Origin: Archangium lansingense
GTDB lineage: Bacteria; Myxococcota; Myxococcia; Myxococcales; Myxococcaceae
Direction: 5' to 3'
DNA: 64,000 nucleotides
Assembly: GCF_026626635.1 (NCBI RefSeq)
Contig: NZ_JAPNKA010000001.1
Location: 9,718,501-9,782,500, forward strand
In this document: positions 18,958 through 26,967 of the stretch, one piece after another
Layout: every line of letters starts with the position of its first letter
Position numbering within the stretch: position 1 is the first letter of the stretch
The notes under the pieces: generated by a model
Seen by the model: only the letters and a program-made list of their open reading frames with translations
What the model was told of the DNA's origin: nothing
The model's database searches: none
Made by a program: the position numbers and the translations under genes

Positions 18958-21735
18958 ATGCACATCGTCGGCATCGACCTCGGAACCACGCACTGCGCCG
19001 TTGCCTCGGTGGACCCCGCGAAGGGCCCCACCGCTCCCGTGGAGGACTTCCCCGTCCCCCAACTGGTGCGCCAGGGCGAGGTGAGCCCGCGGCCTCTGCT
19101 GCCTTCGTGCGTCTACGTGCCCGCCGGGCATGAGCTCGCCGCCGGGTCGCTCCGCCTGCCCTGGGGCGAGGGCGGCTCGCAGGTGGTGGGGGAGCTCGCC
19201 CGTTGGCAGGGGGCTCGGGTGCCGGGCCGGGTGGTGACGTCCGCGAAGAGCTGGCTGTGCCACCCGGGTGTGGACCGCTCGGCCCCCATTCTTCCCTGGG
19301 GCGCTCCGGCGGACGTGGCGAAGCTGTCCCCGGTGGAGGCGAGCGCCCTGCTCCTCCAGCACATGGCCCAGGCGTGGAACCACGCCCACCCCGAGTCCCC
19401 GCTGGCGCAGCAGGAGGTGGTCATCACCGTGCCCGCCTCCTTCGACGAGGCGGCCCGAGCCCTCACGGTGAGCGCCGCGCGCAAGGCAGGCTTGGAGAAG
19501 TTCACCCTCCTGGAGGAGCCGCAGGCGGCCTTCTACGACTACACCGCGCGCCACCGGAAGGACCTGGCGCAGTCGCTGGAGGGCGTGCGGCTGGTGCTGG
19601 TGGTGGACGTAGGCGGAGGCACCACGGACTTCACCCTGGTGCACGCGGGCGTGTCCCCCGAAGGCCCCATGCTGCGGCGGCTCGCGGTGGGTGAGCACCT
19701 CATGCTCGGCGGCGACAACATGGACGCCGCGCTCGCCAAGCGCGTGGAGGAGAAGCTCTTCCCGGACGGCAACCGGAGACTGTCCGCCACCCAGTGGACG
19801 CAGGCCATCCAGGCGGCGCGTACCGCCAAGGAGGCCCTGCTGGGCAACAACCCCCCCGAGCGCTATGGCGTCTCGCTCGTCTCCGAAGGCAGTCGGCTGC
19901 TGGGCGGCTCACTGTCCACGGAGCTCACGCGCGAGGAGGCGGAGAGCCTCGTCATGGACGGCTTCTTCCCGCGCGCGGGCACGCAGGAGCGTCCGCGTCG
20001 GGTGTCGCGCATGGCACTACAGGAGCTGGGACTGCCGTACGCGCAGGACGCGGCCATCACCCGGCACCTGGCTGCCTTCCTCGCGCAGCATGCGGCGGCA
20101 GGCTTCGCGGCGCTGGGAGAGACGGCGCCCGCGGAGGGTGCCCTGCCCCGCCCTGATGCCATCCTGCTCAATGGGGGTGTCTTCAACTCACCCCAGCTCT
20201 CCGCGCGGCTGGTGGAGGCAGTGAGCGCGTGGTGGCCGGGGGCTCCGCGCATCCGGCTGCTGAAGCACGAGTCACTGGAATTGGCGGTGGCGCGGGGCGC
20301 GGCCTACTACGGGCTGGTGCGGCGCGGGCACGGCCTGAAGATTGGAGGCGGCGCGGCCCGTGCGTACTACGTGGCCCTGCAGCGCCCGGCGGACAGCACG
20401 GAGCAGCCGGTGCTGTGCCTCATCCCCCGCGGCTTCGAGGAGGGCAACCAGGTCGACATCGGCGAGCGCTCCTTCACGCTCACGCTGGGGAGGCCGGTGC
20501 AGTTCACGCTGTACTCCACCACGAGCGACCGCATCGACAAACCGGGCGACGTGGTGATGCTGTCGGAGGATCTGAAGCCGCTGCCGCCCATCCACACGGT
20601 GCTCAAGGGCGCCGCGGGGAAAACAGCGGAAGTGCCAGTGCACCTGCAGGCGGGGCTGACGGAGATTGGCACGCTGGAGCTGTTCGCCGTATCGAACGTG
20701 GCGGACGAGCGCTGGCGCCTGGAGTTCGAGCTGCGAGGCACGGGCGGCGAGCGCGAGCTGACCGTCACCGAGTCCATGCCCGCGCGCTTCGCCGAGGCGA
20801 AGGAGAACGCCGAGCGGGTGTACGGCAACAAGCCGCTGCCCATTGGCCCCAAGGACGTGAAGCAGCTGTCGCGCACGCTGGAGAAGGTGCTGGGCCCGCG
20901 CGAGACGTGGCGGGTGCCGGTGCTGCGCGAGCTGTGGAGCACCATGTTCGCGGGAGCGTCCAAGCGGCGGCGCACGGCGGACCACGAGCGCGTCTTCTAC
21001 AGCCTGACGGGCTACACGCTGCGGCCGGGCTTCGGCTATCCGCTGGACCACTGGCGGTCGGAGCAGACGTTCACGCTGTTCGAGCCGCTGGTGCAGCACC
21101 ACACAGAAAAGTCGGTGTGGATTGAGTTCTGGGTGATGTGGCGGCGCATCGCAGGCGGACTGAGCGAGGCGCAGCAGCGGAAGCTGTACGACTACCTGAA
21201 GCCGCACCTGGCGAGGAAAGTGCCACTGGACGCGCAACAACCTCCGAGCAAGCTCAAGGGCATCCAGCCCGAGGGCCTGGACGAGATGGTGCGCACGGCG
21301 GCGTCGTTGGAGCACCTGGAGCCAGGGGACAAGGCGGAGCTGGGCGGGTGGGTGGCGGCGCGGCTGAAGGCGGAGAACAAGAGCGGCGGCCCCTGGGCGT
21401 GGGCGCTCGGGCGGCTGGGAGCACGGGTGCCGCTGTACGGCAGCAGCCACAAGGTGGTGGACGTGGAGGTAGCGGAGGCCTGGCTGTCGCTGCTGCTGGA
21501 GCTGGACCTCAAGCGCATCGACGGGGCGCCGTTCGCGGCGGCGCAGCTCGCGCGACTCACGGGGGACCGAATGCGCGACATCAGCCCCGAGCTGCGAGCA
21601 AAAACAGCTCAGGCGCTACGCGCGGCAAAAGCGGCGGACACGTGGGTGCAGATGGTGACGGAGGTCGTGGCGCTCGAAGCGGAGGATGAAGCGCGAGCCC
21701 TCGGCGACACGCTGCCCGCGGGCCTGCGCCTGTAA
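18958..21735 (+). CDS. Hsp70-family protein with C-terminal DUF3731-like domain
   Basis: 925 residues. The N-terminal ATPase parallels the upstream paralog: GIDLGTTHCAVASVD, ITVPASFDEAARALTVSAARKAG, LEEPQAAFYDY, VVDVGGGTTDFTLVHAG and ILLNGGVFNSPQLSARL. After about residue 606 a helical extension begins (NKPLPIGPKDVKQLSRTLEKVLG, FYSLTGYTLRPGFGYPLDHW, IEFWVMWRRIAGGLSEAQQ), matching the DUF3731 extension of large Hsp70s. The two ATPase domains are clearly a tandem duplication that has diverged. A REP element and then a convergent gene follow the stop. Confidence 0.93.
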   Translation: MHIVGIDLGTTHCAVASVDPAKGPTAPVEDFPVPQLVRQGEVSPRPLLPSCVYVPAGHELAAGSLRLPWGEGGSQVVGELARWQGARVPGRVVTSAKSWLCHPGVDRSAPILPWGAPADVAKLSPVEASALLLQHMAQAWNHAHPESPLAQQEVVITVPASFDEAARALTVSAARKAGLEKFTLLEEPQAAFYDYTARHRKDLAQSLEGVRLVLVVDVGGGTTDFTLVHAGVSPEGPMLRRLAVGEHLMLGGDNMDAALAKRVEEKLFPDGNRRLSATQWTQAIQAARTAKEALLGNNPPERYGVSLVSEGSRLLGGSLSTELTREEAESLVMDGFFPRAGTQERPRRVSRMALQELGLPYAQDAAITRHLAAFLAQHAAAGFAALGETAPAEGALPRPDAILLNGGVFNSPQLSARLVEAVSAWWPGAPRIRLLKHESLELAVARGAAYYGLVRRGHGLKIGGGAARAYYVALQRPADSTEQPVLCLIPRGFEEGNQVDIGERSFTLTLGRPVQFTLYSTTSDRIDKPGDVVMLSEDLKPLPPIHTVLKGAAGKTAEVPVHLQAGLTEIGTLELFAVSNVADERWRLEFELRGTGGERELTVTESMPARFAEAKENAERVYGNKPLPIGPKDVKQLSRTLEKVLGPRETWRVPVLRELWSTMFAGASKRRRTADHERVFYSLTGYTLRPGFGYPLDHWRSEQTFTLFEPLVQHHTEKSVWIEFWVMWRRIAGGLSEAQQRKLYDYLKPHLARKVPLDAQQPPSKLKGIQPEGLDEMVRTAASLEHLEPGDKAELGGWVAARLKAENKSGGPWAWALGRLGARVPLYGSSHKVVDVEVAEAWLSLLLELDLKRIDGAPFAAAQLARLTGDRMRDISPELRAKTAQALRAAKAADTWVQMVTEVVALEAEDEARALGDTLPAGLRL

Positions 21736-21773
21736 CCCCTCACCGTTCCAACTTCCCCAACACCCCCAACTTC

Positions 21774-21807
21774 CCCTCTCCCCTCGGGAGAGGGACGGGG
21801 TGAGGGT
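21774..21807 (+). repeat. REP-like palindromic repeat, copy 4
   Basis: CCCTCTCCC (21774-21782), loop CTC, GGGAGAGGG, tail GGGGTGAGGGT. It lies between the convergent ends of the Hsp70 gene and the CPBP protease gene. Confidence 0.86.
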
Positions 21808-21851
21808 ATCCGCCTCCCAGGTTGGCCCCGAGCATCCCCCGTGCAAGCACC

Positions 21852-23084
21852 TCAAGGAGGAGGCTGTGTGGGGAGCTTCTCAAGCCACCCCGAGCGCTGG
21901 AGCCACAACATCAGCGTGAAGCTGATCGTATTCAGCGCGGCGTGGGCCAGCATCACGGAGGGCAGACGGAAGCGGCGGATGAACACGAAGCCAAAGTAGG
22001 CCCCGAGCACGGAGATCTGCACGACGGCGAGGGAGCCTTCGTACACGTGCCCCACTCCGAAGATCGCGGCCGAGAGCAGCACCGCGGCGGACCAGTTCCC
22101 CAGGAGCACCTTCATCCGCGGGATGAGGAAGCCCCGGAAGGTGAGCTCCTCGAAGCTCGCCACGAGCACCATCGCCGCGGCGAAGACCGGCACGCTGAGT
22201 CCCAACTCCACGAGCCCGGTGGCCATCTCCTTGCGCGCGAGCAGCTCTTTCCCAGTGAGGTTCAAGAGCTTGCCAATGACAGCGATGGGAATTGAGGCAA
22301 CGATATTGGCGGCGTACGCACCCAGGAGGACGGGAAAGGCAATGAGGAGCTCGCGCCCCAGCCCTGCGCGAACGAGCCCCAGCTGAGCCGGTCCCTGCCC
22401 GTCTCTCCAGAGAAGCAGTCCCACGAGGATGCACACGCCAATCGCACGGAGGCACAGCCACAGCATCGAGTCGGACTTGTTGAAGGGCCCGGCATTCCGC
22501 GCGGGCCCGACGGCCACCGTCACCTCGCGCGTCTCGCCCTTCCGCTCCACGGTGAAGCGCAGCTCGGTGCTGGCCCCTCCTCCCGCCTCCCGGATGCGCT
22601 CCTGGAACTCCACCTCGGGGTCCGAGGAGGACAGCGGCTTGCCATCCACCGCGAGGATGCGGTCTCCCACCTCCAGACGCCCATCCGCCGGAAGCCCCGG
22701 CGCCACATGGTTAAGCTCGACGACCTTTCGAGCCGCTTGCCCCTCCCCCTCCACGGAGACGCTCGTGTGCCGCACTCCAAGACGGGGGGGCGGCACGAAC
22801 GCATCTCCTCCGAACCAGCCCACCGCCGAGGAAGCACCAAGCGCCAACCCGAAGAGCAGCACACAGCCGACGGCACGGAGCCTCTGGCCCGAACGCCAGT
22901 CCGTCCAGGGACGTAGGAGCAGGAGCCCCCAGGCGGCCAGGAGGAGGGTGACCACGAGGCGCGGTACCATTCCGAGCACGGCGAGGTTCCCCGGAATGAA
23001 CACGGTGACGAGCACGAGCGCTGCTTCGGCCAGCGCCCGCGGGCGCGAAGGTGCGTTCTCGAGGAGCTGATCGGCGTTGGACAC
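21852..23084 (-). CDS. CPBP (Abi/CAAX-type) intramembrane metalloprotease with inserted PDZ domain
   Basis: 410 residues. Two to three N-terminal helices, then a PDZ-like segment (about 100-195: VVELNHVAPGLPADGRLEVGD, RILAVDGKPLSS), then about six helices carrying the CPBP motifs: EELTFRGFLI (EExxxR), FGVGHVYEG (FxxxH) and HAALNTISF (HxxxN). All catalytic residues are present, so it should be an active glutamate-type intramembrane protease or CAAX-like peptidase. The PDZ domain suggests substrate recognition, as in site-2 proteases. It is transcribed divergently from the PilB-like gene with only 48 nt between starts. Confidence 0.9.
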   Translation of the reverse strand: MSNADQLLENAPSRPRALAEAALVLVTVFIPGNLAVLGMVPRLVVTLLLAAWGLLLLRPWTDWRSGQRLRAVGCVLLFGLALGASSAVGWFGGDAFVPPPRLGVRHTSVSVEGEGQAARKVVELNHVAPGLPADGRLEVGDRILAVDGKPLSSSDPEVEFQERIREAGGGASTELRFTVERKGETREVTVAVGPARNAGPFNKSDSMLWLCLRAIGVCILVGLLLWRDGQGPAQLGLVRAGLGRELLIAFPVLLGAYAANIVASIPIAVIGKLLNLTGKELLARKEMATGLVELGLSVPVFAAAMVLVASFEELTFRGFLIPRMKVLLGNWSAAVLLSAAIFGVGHVYEGSLAVVQISVLGAYFGFVFIRRFRLPSVMLAHAALNTISFTLMLWLQRSGWLEKLPTQPPP

Positions 23085-23132
23085 GCTCGCACTCTAGAAT
23101 GCCTCGGAGTGGGAGTCCCGCGAGGAGCCACG

Positions 23133-24332
23133 ATGAAAGACACGGACGCAGTTGCCGAAAGGCTGCCCGAGGGGTTCCTGGAGAAGTTGCTCACGGAGGT
23201 CCACGCGAAGGGCGCAACCCATCTCCACATCGAGCCCGAGGAGACAGGGCTCCGGGTGCGGTACCGGGTCGACGGGAAGCTACGGCCCGGGGAACCCCTC
23301 CCCCGAGAGCTGCACGCGCCCCTGCTCGCGTACGTCAAGGGAATGTCCGCCCTGGACCCGAACGAGCAGCGGCTGCCCCAGTCGGGGCTCTTCTACCTGC
23401 GCACCGCCTCCATCCAGCTCCAGTGCCAGGTGGAGACCATCCCGGGCATCCTCGGGGAGAAGCTCAGCCTGTGGCTGCGGGATACCTCTCGCCGCGTGGA
23501 GCTGCCGCTCGCCGGGCTGGGGATGTCACGGGAGCAGCTCGGACACCTGCACGCGGCGCTGCGGCAGCGCAGCGGGCTCATCGTCTTCACCGGCCCCATG
23601 TGGAGCGGCAGGAACACGACGGCCTACTCGAGCATCCTCGAGCTGGCACCCGAGGGCCGCAGCATCGCGTCCATCGAGGAGTACGTGCGTGGGCGCCTCC
23701 CCAAGGTCCACCAGCTCGAGTTGAAGGAGGCCATCGGCCTCAACTACGCCGCCGCCCTGCGCTCCATCCTGCGGAGTGACCACGACGTCATCTACCTGCG
23801 CGAGGTGGTGGACATGGAGACGCTGGACCTGAGCCTGCGCGCCGTGCTCTCCCAGAACCGGCTGCTGCTGACGACGCTCCACACCCAGGATGCGGCCTCG
23901 GTCGTGACACGGATGGAGGACATGGGCATCGAGCCGTGGCTCATCATCCGCGCGCTCCGGCTCGTGCAGGCGCAGCGGCTGCTCCGCCGCCTGTGCCCCC
24001 ACTGCCGCCGCGAAGTCAAAGCCGATGCCTCGGTGCTCGCCTCCGCCGGGCTCTCACCCCGAAGTCCCCTCCCCCCTACCCTCTACGCGCCCTACGGGTG
24101 TGAGCATTGCGAGGGGCTCGGCTACACCGGCCGCGTCCTCGTTTGCGAGACGCTGCCTCTCACCCCGACGCTCCAGGACCTCGTGCTCGCGAGGGCCTCC
24201 GCACGAGACCTCAAGGAAGCAGCGATCCGCGAGGGCCTGAAGACCTTGAGGGTCTCCGGCCTGGAACGGGCGTGCGAGGGCCTGACCAGCCTCGATGAAG
24301 TCCTGCTGGGAACGCCACCGGACCGGAGCTGA
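23133..24332 (+). CDS. Degenerate PilB/GspE-like secretion ATPase
   Basis: 399 residues related to type IV pilus/type II secretion assembly ATPases. The first ~130 residues match the GspE N2 domain (HLHIEPEETGLRVRYRVDGKL). Walker A reads GPMWSGRNTTAY instead of GPTGSGKTTTLY, so the catalytic Lys is Arg. Walker B is DHDVIYLREVVDMETLDL, where active proteins have a Gly-Glu-(Ile/Met)-Arg core. LLTTLHTQDAASVVTRMEDMGIEPW is well kept. The tetracysteine zinc site is present (CPHC, then CEHCEGLGYTGR). It is probably a pseudo-ATPase or nucleotide sensor. The ATG is set by GAGGAG six nt upstream. Confidence 0.88.
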   Translation: MKDTDAVAERLPEGFLEKLLTEVHAKGATHLHIEPEETGLRVRYRVDGKLRPGEPLPRELHAPLLAYVKGMSALDPNEQRLPQSGLFYLRTASIQLQCQVETIPGILGEKLSLWLRDTSRRVELPLAGLGMSREQLGHLHAALRQRSGLIVFTGPMWSGRNTTAYSSILELAPEGRSIASIEEYVRGRLPKVHQLELKEAIGLNYAAALRSILRSDHDVIYLREVVDMETLDLSLRAVLSQNRLLLTTLHTQDAASVVTRMEDMGIEPWLIIRALRLVQAQRLLRRLCPHCRREVKADASVLASAGLSPRSPLPPTLYAPYGCEHCEGLGYTGRVLVCETLPLTPTLQDLVLARASARDLKEAAIREGLKTLRVSGLERACEGLTSLDEVLLGTPPDRS

Positions 24333-24440
24333 AGGCAAGGAGCACGAATGCCCCTCACCCTGCCCGCTGGGTAGATCCCTCCATCCAGGGTCGAAGCGAA
24401 GTGCTCCGCCCCTCGGAGGGACACGTTCCAGTGGATCAGC

Positions 24441-24842
24441 TCAGCCCTGCGAGGCCGCGACGGCGACCGGAGCTTCGTCCTCGGCCACGGCAGCGGCCGG
24501 CACCACCTGGAGGTTGGGCGCGACAGCCGCGGGAGCCTCGGCCACGACGTCCATCGTCTCGGTGGCCTTGTCCTCCTTGGGCTTGCGCGTCCCGGCACCC
24601 GAGCGGCAAGTGCGGCACCAGGGCTGATTGCGGATGGCTCCATCCGCCATCTTGCGCAGACCGAACTGCGCGAGCGGCTTGAGCGTGCGGCACTTGAGGC
24701 ACATCAGCGAAATGAGCACCTCGTGCCCTTCGGCATCGTAGACCGCCGACTTGCGCCGCTTGCGCGGCTGCCCCGGCTCGCGCGCCGTCTTGGCCTCCTT
24801 CGAGGCCGGTGGCGGCATCATCGGGGTAACCTTGTAAAGCAT
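24441..24842 (-). CDS. Zinc-ribbon protein of unknown function
   Basis: 133 residues. The N-terminal basic stretch (EPGQPRKRRKSAVYDAEGHEV) precedes a CxxC...CxxC zinc ribbon (LMCLKCRTLKPLAQFGLRK, then PWCRTCRSG; about 52-85) and an Ala/Val/Pro/Glu low-complexity tail. The ribbon resembles the small treble-clef modules often found next to nuclease or regulator domains; no function can be assigned. The ATG at 24842 follows a GGGAGGG site. A 9-bp-arm palindrome lies about 130 nt upstream and may be an operator. Confidence 0.72.
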   Translation of the reverse strand: MLYKVTPMMPPPASKEAKTAREPGQPRKRRKSAVYDAEGHEVLISLMCLKCRTLKPLAQFGLRKMADGAIRNQPWCRTCRSGAGTRKPKEDKATETMDVVAEAPAAVAPNLQVVPAAAVAEDEAPVAVAASQG

Positions 24843-24974
24843 GTGCGTCCCTCCCTGCCGGCGGGCCACGTTCCGGAGCCTCATTGGGCTCCTCGGATCA
24901 CGGCGCGCCTCCCCTAGACTAAGGAGGAAAACGGTCGTTGGAAACTGATCCCAAGCCGATTTTTCGGCCCGGAA

Positions 24975-24994
24975 TGAGATCCGCCCGGATCTCA
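24975..24994. promoter_or_regulatory. Perfect palindrome upstream of the zinc-ribbon gene
   Basis: TGAGATCCG (24975-24983), CC, CGGATCTCA (24986-24994): 9-bp arms with a 2-nt centre, in a gene-free stretch. The symmetry and size fit a dimeric-regulator operator; no known consensus is recognised. Confidence 0.45.
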
Positions 24995-25024
24995 GCCACT
25001 TGCGTGTGCTCCCGGGGGAGGCGC

Positions 25025-25062
25025 AATCGCGCGCGCGCCGAGTTTTCGGCCCGCGCGCGATT
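25025..25062 (-). terminator. Hairpin after the 5'-nucleotidase gene
   Basis: AATCGCGCGCG (25025-25035) pairs with CGCGCGCGATT (25052-25062). It lies 13 nt after the minus-strand 5'-nucleotidase stop. The stem is strong but no clear U-run follows in the minus direction. Confidence 0.55.
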
Positions 25063-25074
25063 TCAGCCCTGTTG

Positions 25075-26922
25075 TCAAGGTTGTGCGGAACGAGCTGCAG
25101 CAGGCTCCTTGGCGGGGCATTGGGCGCCCTCGTCCACGAAGCTGATGCGGCCTGTAACAGGCACGGAGATGGGCTTGCCCCGGCTCTTCCACCAGGTGGC
25201 GAGCGCCTCCCGGAGGAGCAGCTCGCGCCCGACGCCCAGGTCGATGCGCTCGGGGGGCAGCTGCGACAGGACGGAGCTCAGCCCGGCGGCGCCGCGAGCG
25301 AGGAAGTCCGGCATGACCACCCGGTAGAGGCGACCGGGCTGAAGCGGCTTGCCATTCGCCAGGGTGGCGTCGCGCAGGCGCTCGGGGCCAGCGCAGCGGG
25401 AGAGCTTCACCTTCAGCCCGGACTGCTGGAAGACGCCGGAGCCCGAACCATAGGCAACCGTCAGCAGGCGCCGCAGCTCGTCCCCGTTGACGGTGACGAT
25501 GGCCACGGTGTTGTCGAAGGGCAACACCTCATAGAGATCGCCATAGGTGAGGGCACCGGCCTTCACGTTGGCGCGCAGACCGCCGGAGTTGAGCAGCGCC
25601 ACGTCCGCCTTCTCCATCTCGCGCAGCGCATCCGTGAGGACATCGCCGAGCGCGCTCTCGGCCTCGTAGTTGCGCCCCAAGGGCTCGGTGACGGTGACGC
25701 CGAGGGGCCGGCGCTGCTCCTCCTCCACGCGTGCGAGCGCAGGAGCCACCAGCGCCTCCACCGCCTTGTCCGGCTCCACCGGGCCCCCGAGGAAGGTGGC
25801 GGGCACGAGCTGCACCTCGGCGCCCGCGTCCTTCACCTTGCGCGGGTCGCAACTTCCACTCTTCGCCTCCACCTTGCCGCACACGGGCACGGCGGCCTGG
25901 ATGCGGGTGCTGGCGGGCACCACCTTGCGGCTCACCGGGTCCACGAAGAGCTCTACCAGGCTGAAGGAGCGCCCCAGGCCGGAAGTGGAGACGATGGGCA
26001 CGTCCCCGAAGAAATGGCCCATGGCCTGGTGGGTGTGGCCGGCGAAGACGGCGTCCAGGGTGCCCGGAGGCAGCGCCTCGACGAGGTCCAGGATCTCCCC
26101 ATCCTTCCGATCACAGCTCGAGGTGTCGCGCGGGTTGGAGAGGTCCGAGCACTTGCCACCGGCATGGGCCAGGCCCACCACCACCTCGGCGCCCTGGGCG
26201 CGCAGGCGCTTCGCGGCCTCCAGCGTGGTGGGCAGCATGTCCTCGAAACGCAGCGAGGACACGTGGGCGGGGTTGGAGATGCGCGGAGTGGACGGGGTGG
26301 TGAGTCCCACGATGCCCACCTTCACGCCCTTGAGCGTCACCAGCAGCGTGCCGTCATTGCCAAGCCACGCGGGGGGCTGGCCGGAGGCGGCGTCGCGCAC
26401 GTTGACGGTGAGCAGCGGGAAGCGCGCCTGGCGGATGCGCGCGGTGAGCGCTCCGACGGCGTCCTCGCCCGGCCCGGGCACCGCACGAGGCCCCACCGGC
26501 CCGTAGTCGAACTCGTGGTTGCCGAGCGCCGCGGCGGCGTAGCCCAGGTGGTTGTAGACGTCGATGACGGCGGCGCCCTCGGTGAGGTTGGAGGCGAGGG
26601 TGCCCTGGAAGAGGTCTCCTGCGTCGAGCAGCAGCACCCCGCCCGGGTTGTCCGCGCGCAGCCGGGCCAGGTAGCCGGCGAAGACGGCCGCCCCACCCTG
26701 TTCCACCTCGAGGCCACCGGGCAGCGAGGTCTTGTGGGACATCAACCAGCCGTGGAAGTCATTGGTGGCCACCAGGGAGAGCCGCACGGGCTCGGCGGGG
26801 GCCTGGACGGCCTGAGCGGAAGAAGAGGACGTCTGAGAGGACGGCTCCGCGGGACGCGGAGCACTGGCACAACCAGCGGCCACGAGGGCCACCAGCGCGA
26901 AGAGGAGTCGGGAGGGGTACAT
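25075..26922 (-). CDS. 5'-nucleotidase/UshA-family lipoprotein
   Basis: 615 residues, start set at the ATG giving a lipoprotein signal (LLFALVALVAAGCAS). The calcineurin-like metallophosphatase domain has LVATNDFHGWL, LLDAGDLFQG, ALGNHEFDYG and AGHTHQAMGH, the two-metal ligands in order. The C-terminal 5'-nucleotidase domain (about 390-580) has YEAESALGDVLTDALREM, ALLNSGGLRANVKAG and LPFDNTVAIVTVNGDELRRLL, which form the substrate pocket. It probably hydrolyses extracellular nucleotides or UDP-sugars for phosphate and nucleoside salvage. It follows the phytase-like gene closely (45 nt), suggesting a joint phosphate-scavenging unit. Confidence 0.93.
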   Translation of the reverse strand: MYPSRLLFALVALVAAGCASAPRPAEPSSQTSSSSAQAVQAPAEPVRLSLVATNDFHGWLMSHKTSLPGGLEVEQGGAAVFAGYLARLRADNPGGVLLLDAGDLFQGTLASNLTEGAAVIDVYNHLGYAAAALGNHEFDYGPVGPRAVPGPGEDAVGALTARIRQARFPLLTVNVRDAASGQPPAWLGNDGTLLVTLKGVKVGIVGLTTPSTPRISNPAHVSSLRFEDMLPTTLEAAKRLRAQGAEVVVGLAHAGGKCSDLSNPRDTSSCDRKDGEILDLVEALPPGTLDAVFAGHTHQAMGHFFGDVPIVSTSGLGRSFSLVELFVDPVSRKVVPASTRIQAAVPVCGKVEAKSGSCDPRKVKDAGAEVQLVPATFLGGPVEPDKAVEALVAPALARVEEEQRRPLGVTVTEPLGRNYEAESALGDVLTDALREMEKADVALLNSGGLRANVKAGALTYGDLYEVLPFDNTVAIVTVNGDELRRLLTVAYGSGSGVFQQSGLKVKLSRCAGPERLRDATLANGKPLQPGRLYRVVMPDFLARGAAGLSSVLSQLPPERIDLGVGRELLLREALATWWKSRGKPISVPVTGRISFVDEGAQCPAKEPAAARSAQP

Positions 26923-26967
26923 GCGGGCGGCGAGTTGAGCCCACCCGCCCCCCGCAGGCAACCGGCA

